From: Fragilaria crotonensis
Taxonomy: Eukaryota > Bacillariophyta > Fragilariophyceae > Fragilariales > Fragilariaceae
Direction: 5' to 3'
Length of the DNA stretch: 64,000 nucleotides
Assembly: GCA_022925895.1 (NCBI GenBank)
Contig: JAKSYS010000022.1
Span: 62,001 to 126,000 of the forward strand
Below the pieces are notes generated by a model, which did no database searches, was not told the origin of the DNA, and saw nothing but the letters and a program-made list of their open reading frames with translations. This document shows positions 58,101 through 64,000 of the stretch, in pieces. A program made the position numbers and the translations under genes. Numbering within the stretch: the first letter of the stretch is position 1; every line of letters starts with the position of its first letter.

Positions 58101-58558
58101 AAGTTTGAATTTGATTTGATCCCTAATACCCTCCAACCAATTCTCTATCTTGTTCACGTTGACTCAATAAAAAGACCAACTGTCGCTGTTGCCAATAATT
58201 TCAGTGATTGTGTCCTGAATGATGACGGGCAGAGCATCCCGAAGGCAAAATACATCTTCATGATGCTCCCACAAACAGAATGGTCCAAAACATGGGACTC
58301 ATTCATTCACCGCAAGTACAGGGAAATCGTCATAACAAAGGAGAAAGCAGAGTCCAACGAAAGCGGGGATGAGGGCTTCAGTAGACTCGAACGAATTGTA
58401 CCCCTGTCTCTTACGTCCCGCAGTCGCCGAAAGGGGACCACAAGCAGGCGCCGACGTCCCCCCACAGGAAAACAAAGAGGAGAGGTGAGCGCTGTTGTAG
58501 GCAAAGAACCTCCTGTCACAGTCATGAACAATGGAAGCAAATCAAACACCGAGAGTTG
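55122..58558 (+). pseudogene. Plavaka-like (CACTA supergroup) transposase D
   Basis: The N-terminal part has a finger-like segment (GLSRHFSSCPQC) and an acidic linker. The catalytic region starts with LPCVFAIDKTTCDIGGGG (first Asp, matching the S/L-D-K-T box of Plavaka transposases), LEPIVISYGLM and MRVLGFI, then VGDTVGHDALCGHY (second Asp region), CSCVCP, and GIFGACPEEILHLVLLGWFK (matching the 'TPDILHQLHKGVFK' box). Then come THLVLHMDDDILNFG and NSSYAESAHIS, then a C-terminal part with YRAHPCYHDKPWFDY and an acidic run. In-frame stops lie at 55686 and 55778, and the frame changes near 56330, 57130 and 57650-57730; some of these could be introns. It is better kept than gene A. No terminal inverted repeats were found. 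Confidence 0.62.
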
Positions 58559-58849
58559 AAAGAGCGATGGGCACTCTAAGTCCTGAACATCACAAAATCA
58601 CAAGCGACGACGTACGTAGTGGTATCTTGTCGCCACTTCACCTCCCAACGACCCATCGTCAGGTGGTCCAATTGAAAGTTAGCGAGTGTCCAAAAGCATA
58701 GTCGCAGACAACAATGCAAGAATTTGTTGCTTTCCACCAATGTAAAACATGTACTTGCATCGTCCCTAGTATTATGTATTGACAACTTCATTTGATTGAT
58801 CACACCTCTCCTCCTCTTGATCTCACCTCCGGTTGATGCCTTTGAAGCC
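58559..58849. other. Short intergenic stretch
   Basis: No gene. It separates the Plavaka-like gene from the minisatellite. Confidence 0.4.
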
Positions 58850-59300
58850 TAACCTCTTGTTGATGCCCTTTCTCAACATGACAACGCCTATCCCGTGCTT
58901 GACGGCACCTCATCTCATCATGACGCCACCTCTCCTCCCCCTGACGACGGCTATCTCGTTCTTGACGGCGCCGCATCCCATCGCGATGCCATCTCACCTG
59001 ATTGTGACAATGCCAATCCCGTTCTTGACGGCGCCGCATCTCATCGTGATGCCACCTCACTTGATCGTGACGATGCCAATCCCATTCTTGACGGTGCCAC
59101 ATCTCATCGTGATAACACCTCACTTGATCGTGACGATGCCTATCTTGTTCTCGATGGCGCCGCATCTCATCGTGATGCCACCTCACTTGATCGTGACAAT
59201 GCCTATCTCGTTCTTGATGGCACCGCATCTCATCGTGACGCCACCTCATCTCGCCGTGACGATGTCTATCCCGTTCTTGACAACGCCCCACCACCTCTTG
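58850..59300 (+). repeat. 63-bp minisatellite, about 6.5 copies
   Basis: The 63-base unit (for example starting CTTGATCGTGACGATGCC) repeats head to tail; the sixth and outer copies are more diverged. Because 63 is a multiple of three, long frames stay open on both strands. On the plus strand the unit reads as 21 residues, such as LDGAASHRDATSLDRDDAN; on the minus strand it reads as His/Arg/Asp-rich repeats over 224 codons. Whether any frame is translated is unknown. I favour a non-coding minisatellite because differences between copies do not favour silent sites in any one frame as far as I can see. Confidence 0.8.
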
Positions 59301-59478
59301 CGGACACCCACCATCATGTCCTTGACAACAACTCTCTCCATCCCGCTCCTGATCGCACACCCGTTGGGCATCATCCACAGACTTGTCGGACTTTCCAACA
59401 GACGTCAGCACGAATAAATACCCAATACGCATTAAAGTATGCCAATATGCATTAAACCATGGTACTGTACACAAATGT

Positions 59479-61780
59479 CTACAGTACCGTGTATGAGATA
59501 CTGTCGAATTTTGCGTTTAATGCAAATAGGGTATAGAGCCCGTCAGCACACAGCACAGTGGTGACAGGCAGTTTCGAATTGGTGTCCGACAAGCTTTCGT
59601 CAGCACCATCGAAAGGCATGACGCACTCATCAGAACTGCTGGCCTCATCTTCATCACCATCCTCATTGCCAAGACCAAGATTGCCAACCAACGGGTCCTC
59701 AACTTCATCGTCGTCACTCAGGCCGTATGATGGATTCAACAAATCACCAGCACCAAGCACATCGTTCCCCCATTGGTGACATCATCATCAGGGCCATTCT
59801 CATTGTCATCATCGGAGACGTCCTCATCATTGTCTGGTGCAGCTTCACCTTCAAGGGTAGGTGGAGCACCATCAGCAGCAAGTAATGGCTTCGTTCCGCG
59901 CTCCTTCACAGCATTTTCACGTCGTCGGCACTCCAATGCAATCGCCCGTTTGACACCATACCTCACGATAGCACTTTTTGCCTCAAAAAACGTTCCATAA
60001 ACATGACAACCCCCCTTTCTGTCCATCATTGAAGTGCCATGCCTGATTACTCTCCCGTCCCAGCTGATAAGGACGCCATGGGTTAACTTGATTGCCAAAC
60101 CGTTGAATGTGGAACCTGTACGTGTTGTTTGGGTGCGTCGCGTTTGACAAATCAACACTGACGTCCATCGAATGCAACACTCTACTAAATTTGCCATCGC
60201 CCTTCATCCCATGTATGAGGAGGAGGGCAGCATCATCTTCCACATCCTGTATCACTCGCAGCACGCCAGGGACCAAAGTTGATGCCAATTGCGCAGCAGC
60301 CATAACACTGCCTTCGAGCAGCGCACGTTCGGATACAGCAGATGAAGCTGTATATTGCTTTCTAGTGCCATCAATGTCAATTCGTGACCCCACGGGATGT
60401 ATGGTCCCTTGGTCTCCTCGGTTTCCTCTGACGCAACTCACGCCCCGAGTACGCAGAATACTGGCAACATGGTCTCGAACACTCCAACCAAATCAACAGC
60501 ACGGCCCCCAAGCAAAGGGAGGTACCTGACCTGAACGACACTGTCGAGAAAAAGAGCAACCTTCCCACTTCCCTTGTAGTGGCGAACATGCACTGAGACA
60601 TTCAAATCCACATCGCCTTCATTTTCCGGATCGATCACCCAAACCTGATCCCGATATATGTGGTGGTGCAAGTATCCAGGGACGTAATGCCGGCAGTTCC
60701 TCCTTGCGGATTTTGACTGGAGGTACTGTTCAAGGTACTTGGCGCGGAGCTCCTCCGTACTCCACTTCCCGTAATGGTCCTGCTTGTCGAAGAAGTCTGG
60801 TGGCAAACGAGGAGACTCCTCATCGGCACATTGCTGTACCTGATAAACCGAGTTGGTCCAAGAACCATCCAAATGAAGTCCTGATGAAGTGAGAGTGTCA
60901 GGAATCACAAGTTTGGTCACATAGCCATCCTTGGCAAACCTCTTCTCACGACTTCCGTTTCTGACAACGCGAAGCCAGTTGTTGTCCAATTGCACGTGAG
61001 CATTTGCGACACCAACACTCTCCTTCCTCCGCTCCCGGTGACAGTAAAAGACCCCTGCCTCAGGAAGCACCGCGACAAATGCCCTGAAACGGGCGTCATG
61101 GCATGGTTGCTTGAGGGATGCATCGCTTACACGCATCTTCACAGGTGCATGAACAATGGCACGTGCAGCAGACAAAGGCTTCGGGATTTTTTTAGAACGT
61201 GCCAAGACAGCATCAAAAACAATGATCTCAAGAATGTGAGGAACAACTACCACACCTGTCTTGTCGTGATCGCTGTTCATGTGATCACACCGTTCCACCG
61301 AAACATTGTCAACACCAAATGTATCCAGCAACGCAAGGTGAATACTGGCAACAAAGGTGGTGCAGATCTGCGAACCAGGTGGAATGGCGTCATGCACAGC
61401 CAGAGAACCAACACCATCCATCTTTTGTACATGAAGAAACTCGTCAGTGAACGTTGCAGACAGATGACGCGGAATGCATCTTGCCAAAACCGCAGCCACC
61501 TGAGGTTGCGTGGGTATGAATTGCTTACGGAATTTGGGATCTTTACCACTGAGCCTAGACTCAGACAAAACGCCAGCAAAGACACGAGGATTCTTGTACC
61601 CAGCAATGATGAAGCGGGAAAGCTCACCAGGGAAGGTTCGCCCCCCATGACACCAGGTGCAAGTAAACGACGTTGTGCAGGAGTACAGGCACGACGACGT
61701 TTGGGAGGGTCAGAGGACGTCTTCGCCTCGCGTTTACAAGACTTTCTGGAAACATCAGAGAGGACAGATTCCGAACTCAT
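59479..61780 (-). CDS. Unrecognised protein gene with several frame changes
   Basis: I do not recognise the family. The minus-strand start is taken as the ATG at 61780 (MSSESVLSDVSRKSCKRE), which lies after the repeat-derived upstream sequence. A basic N-terminus is followed by a 370-residue central block (60438-61568, with KFRKQFIPTQPQVAAVLARC, GSREKRFAKDGYVTKLVIPD and DHYGKWSTEELRAKYLEQYL). Then come HSMDVSVDLSNATHPNNTY and NPWRPYQLGRE, and a very acidic tail (NDEDVSDDDNENGPDDD). Frames change near 61645, 60440, 60008 and 59765. Two of these fall in runs of six G (on the coding strand), as expected of homopolymer errors or slippage. It could be an intact host or transposon gene with assembly errors, or a pseudogene. 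Confidence 0.5.
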
Positions 61781-61899
61781 ACGACCTCCACTTGACAGAC
61801 TTGTGATCGTAGAAAGCAGGATACCAGTCGTTTGTACAACTCCAGCCACAGCTACTACAGATTCGCTTTGTGGCAGAAATACCCAACAAGTGCAATCAA

Positions 61900-63270
61900 C
61901 AGTTTCTGGATGGAAACAGATTGAATGCACTGTATCAGGTATTGTCAGCTTACAATCAGAAGTTGTAGTAGGGCTTGCTTGAAAAAGCACCTAGCACCTG
62001 ACGTAGTATGTTGCACCTCGCACCTCGTTGTACAATTGACCGTTTCTAGATGGAAACGAATCAGAAGCACAACGTACGAATCAGAAGCACAACGTAGAAG
62101 CGCCGCTTTGGTTCGTCGCACCTACTCTTGGCTGTTTCCTGATGGAACCCACGACTCCTATTTTGCGATAGCAGATACAAACTGCTCACCTCGCACATCG
62201 CACCTCACGTAGTATGTAGTACGTTGCACCTCGCACCTCGTTGTTCAATTGACCGTTTTCTGGACGGAAACAAATCAGAAGCACAACGTAGAGGCGCCGC
62301 TTTGGTTTGTCGCACTTACACTCGGCTGTTTCCGGATGGAAACGACGACTCGTATTTTGCGATAGCAGATACAAACTGCTCACCTCGCACATTGCACCTC
62401 ACGTAGTATGTCGTACATCGCACCTCGCACCTCGTTGTTCAGTCATTCAATTGACCGTTTCTGGATGGAAACGAATCGGAAGTATGACGTATGTTGCACC
62501 TCACACCTCGCACCTCAGAGGTACAACGTATGTTGCACGTTGCACCTTGCAATTCACGTAGTATGTAGTACGTTGCACCTTGCACGTCGCACCTTGCACC
62601 TCGTTGTTCAATTGACCGTTTCTGGATGGAAATGAATCAGAAGTACGACGTATGTTGCACCTCACACCTTGTACCTCAGAAGTACAACGTATGCTGCACC
62701 TCGCACCTCGCACCTCACGTAGTATGTAGTACGTTGCACCTCGCACCTTGTCGTTCAATTGACCGTTTTTGGATGGAAATGAATTAGAAGCACAACGTAG
62801 AGGGCAGTGCTTTGATTTGTCGCACCTACACTCGGCTGTTTCCGGATGGAAACGACAACTCGTATTTTGCGATAGCGGATACGAACTGTGCACCTCGCAC
62901 CTCGAGTATGACGTATGTTGCACCTCGCACCTTGCACCTCACGTCGTAGTACGTACTACGTAGTACGTCGCACCTTGCACCTCGTCGTTCAATTGACAAC
63001 TGGACCGAAACGGATCAGAAGCACAATGCAGAAGCGCTGCTTTGCTTTGTTGCACCTGCACTCGGCTGTTTCCGGATTGAAACGACTCGTATTTGCGGTA
63101 GCGGATACGAACTGTGATCGTGAACCCAGAAGCACGCGTACAATCGACTGCTTCTGGATGGAAACGAATCGGTAGTAGCACTTGCAAAACCGGATCTCAA
63201 CTCTCACTAATAAAAAATTGGAATAGCCGCCTTGCTATTGCGTTTACAATCAATTGCTTCTGGATGGAAA
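61900..63270. repeat. Complex tandem array with hairpin and heptamer sub-repeats
   Basis: About six units of roughly 160-230 bp. Each unit contains CAATTGACCGTTTCTGGATG, a second GTTTCCGGATGGAAAC motif, TATTTTGCGATAGC, and runs of the heptamer GCACCTC/GCACCTT. GTTTCCGGATGGAAAC is a 6-bp inverted repeat with a 4-base loop and recurs with small changes about a dozen times from 61906 to 63260. GTAGTACGTACTAC (62946-62959) is a perfect palindrome. No coding sense: the frames that run through it are chance. It borders the start of the gene at 59479-61780. Confidence 0.8.
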
Positions 63271-64000
63271 CAAAAGATCGTAATTTGCGATGGCAAATGG
63301 CAACGTGGGTACGATGTGTGTTGCAATTGCTGGAAAAGGTATCGCAAAATACACCATACGAGGACAGCACCTGTATGTGCAACCTAGTGGTGGTCATGCC
63401 AGCGATTACTATGAAATACAGACAGGGGAATTGTACACTCCTGAACAAGACTGCAATGTGGGACTTTATATGCCTCCGTACATGCTTACATACGAGAGCA
63501 CAGTATACATCCATACAACGTAAGTGGGTGCGTCAGATACATAGGTGAGTAGTTTAAGTTCGGGAGAAAGCGCACGATACTAATCTCAATGTATGCTCAG
63601 CGGCAAGACACGAGAAAAAAGTTGCAACTTTGCAAACTCATTTAATGCATTCTTAACGAATGGCATTATGTTGTGTATTTAAAAATGAAACACATACAAC
63701 TATCATGTGGTGGAACTTCGACATAAAAATTCGAACTCTTACACGTTACGTAGTACCTCAAGAATGCGTATGACATTAAGCATCGTTAACGAGCAACAAC
63801 AGCAGTATTGAGATTCATAAATATTTATACATATGACATACATAGTATAGTACTATGTATAATGGATGTTGACCTCACAGACGCAAGAATTCGAAACATG
63901 TACGTAGCTGGAATTGAGAAGTACCACCTACATGCAGCACCATACAGAACAATTTAAATACCATGTGGCAAACATGAAGTACCTGGTACAACAGTCACTA
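63271..64000. other. Right end: no firmly supported gene
   Basis: A 77-codon plus-strand frame at 63290-63523 (MANGNVGTMCVAIAGKGIAK) ends beside a good splice donor (AACGTAAGTG near 63519), so it could be a first exon of a gene beyond the window. The rest is AT-rich without recognisable features. Confidence 0.3.

Noticed and set aside
58800-59474. 224-codon minus-strand frame as a histidine/arginine-rich protein gene
   Set aside because: The frame exists because a 63-bp minisatellite lacks stops; the plus strand is equally open and there is no independent support. It is kept only as a finding.
61787-61990. Extending the 59479-61780 gene upstream to an earlier ATG near 61990
   Set aside because: The extra residues are encoded by repeat-array sequence (the GTTTC-GGATGGAAAC motif), so they are unlikely to be coding.
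1-64000. Search for tRNA, rRNA and riboswitch features
   Set aside because: No cloverleaf with A and B boxes, no rRNA-like conserved segment and no known riboswitch core was recognised by eye. A covariance-model scan would be needed to exclude small RNA genes.

Overview
The window looks like a transposon-dense stretch of a eukaryotic nuclear genome, most likely a diatom (stramenopile). The evidence is the mix of element families: Copia-type LTR elements with a DSHADTC protease motif, LINEs that carry both an AP endonuclease and an RNase H, a tyrosine-recombinase (PAT/DIRS-like) retrotransposon, and Plavaka/CACTA-like transposase genes of a type I recall from diatoms. The assignment rests on recognising protein patterns by eye; no database was searched. 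I saw no tRNA, rRNA or CRISPR, and no gene with a recognised housekeeping role.

Layout. 1-300: a minus-strand remnant of a reverse transcriptase. 300-5124: LINE-1, 5'-truncated but with an uninterrupted 1,557-codon RT/RNase H frame. 5304-6173: an unrecognised plus-strand gene with one probable intron. 6174-7704: no supported gene. 7710-31669: a four-level nest. An old solo Copia LTR (7710-7840 plus 31496-31669) was split by LINE-2 (7841-31495, 14-bp target duplication). LINE-2 was split by a plus-strand Copia element (12960-27506, 5-bp duplication, identical 254-bp LTRs). That Copia was split inside gag by a PAT/DIRS-like element (14493-21546, split direct repeats A1 - genes - B1 A2 B2, no target duplication). 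31670-50646: an old minus-strand locus carrying decayed DDE-type and Plavaka-like transposase genes, itself split by LINE-3 (34216-43512, 15-bp duplication) and by a minus-strand Copia element (44462-50641, 5-bp duplication). 51166-52260: a decayed plus-strand gene of unknown function. 52886-54442: a GC-rich minus-strand coding remnant that may be a retroelement structural ORF. 55122-58558: a second, better preserved Plavaka-like transposase gene. 58850-59300: a 63-bp minisatellite. 59479-61780: an unrecognised minus-strand gene with several frame changes. 61900-63270: a complex repeat array rich in short hairpins. 63280-64000: little that can be supported.

How it fits together. Target duplications and nesting give a relative order: solo LTR first, then LINE-2, then Copia-1, then the PAT-like element. 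LINE-3 and Copia-2 entered the neighbouring transposase locus independently. LTR pairs and split repeats are identical by eye, so the Copia and PAT-like insertions look recent, whereas the transposase locus they interrupt is old and decayed. In both full-length LINEs the end of ORF1 and the start of ORF2 overlap as ATGA, which suggests translation of ORF2 by termination-reinitiation. The least explained material is at the right: the 59479-61780 gene, the minisatellite and the hairpin-rich array.
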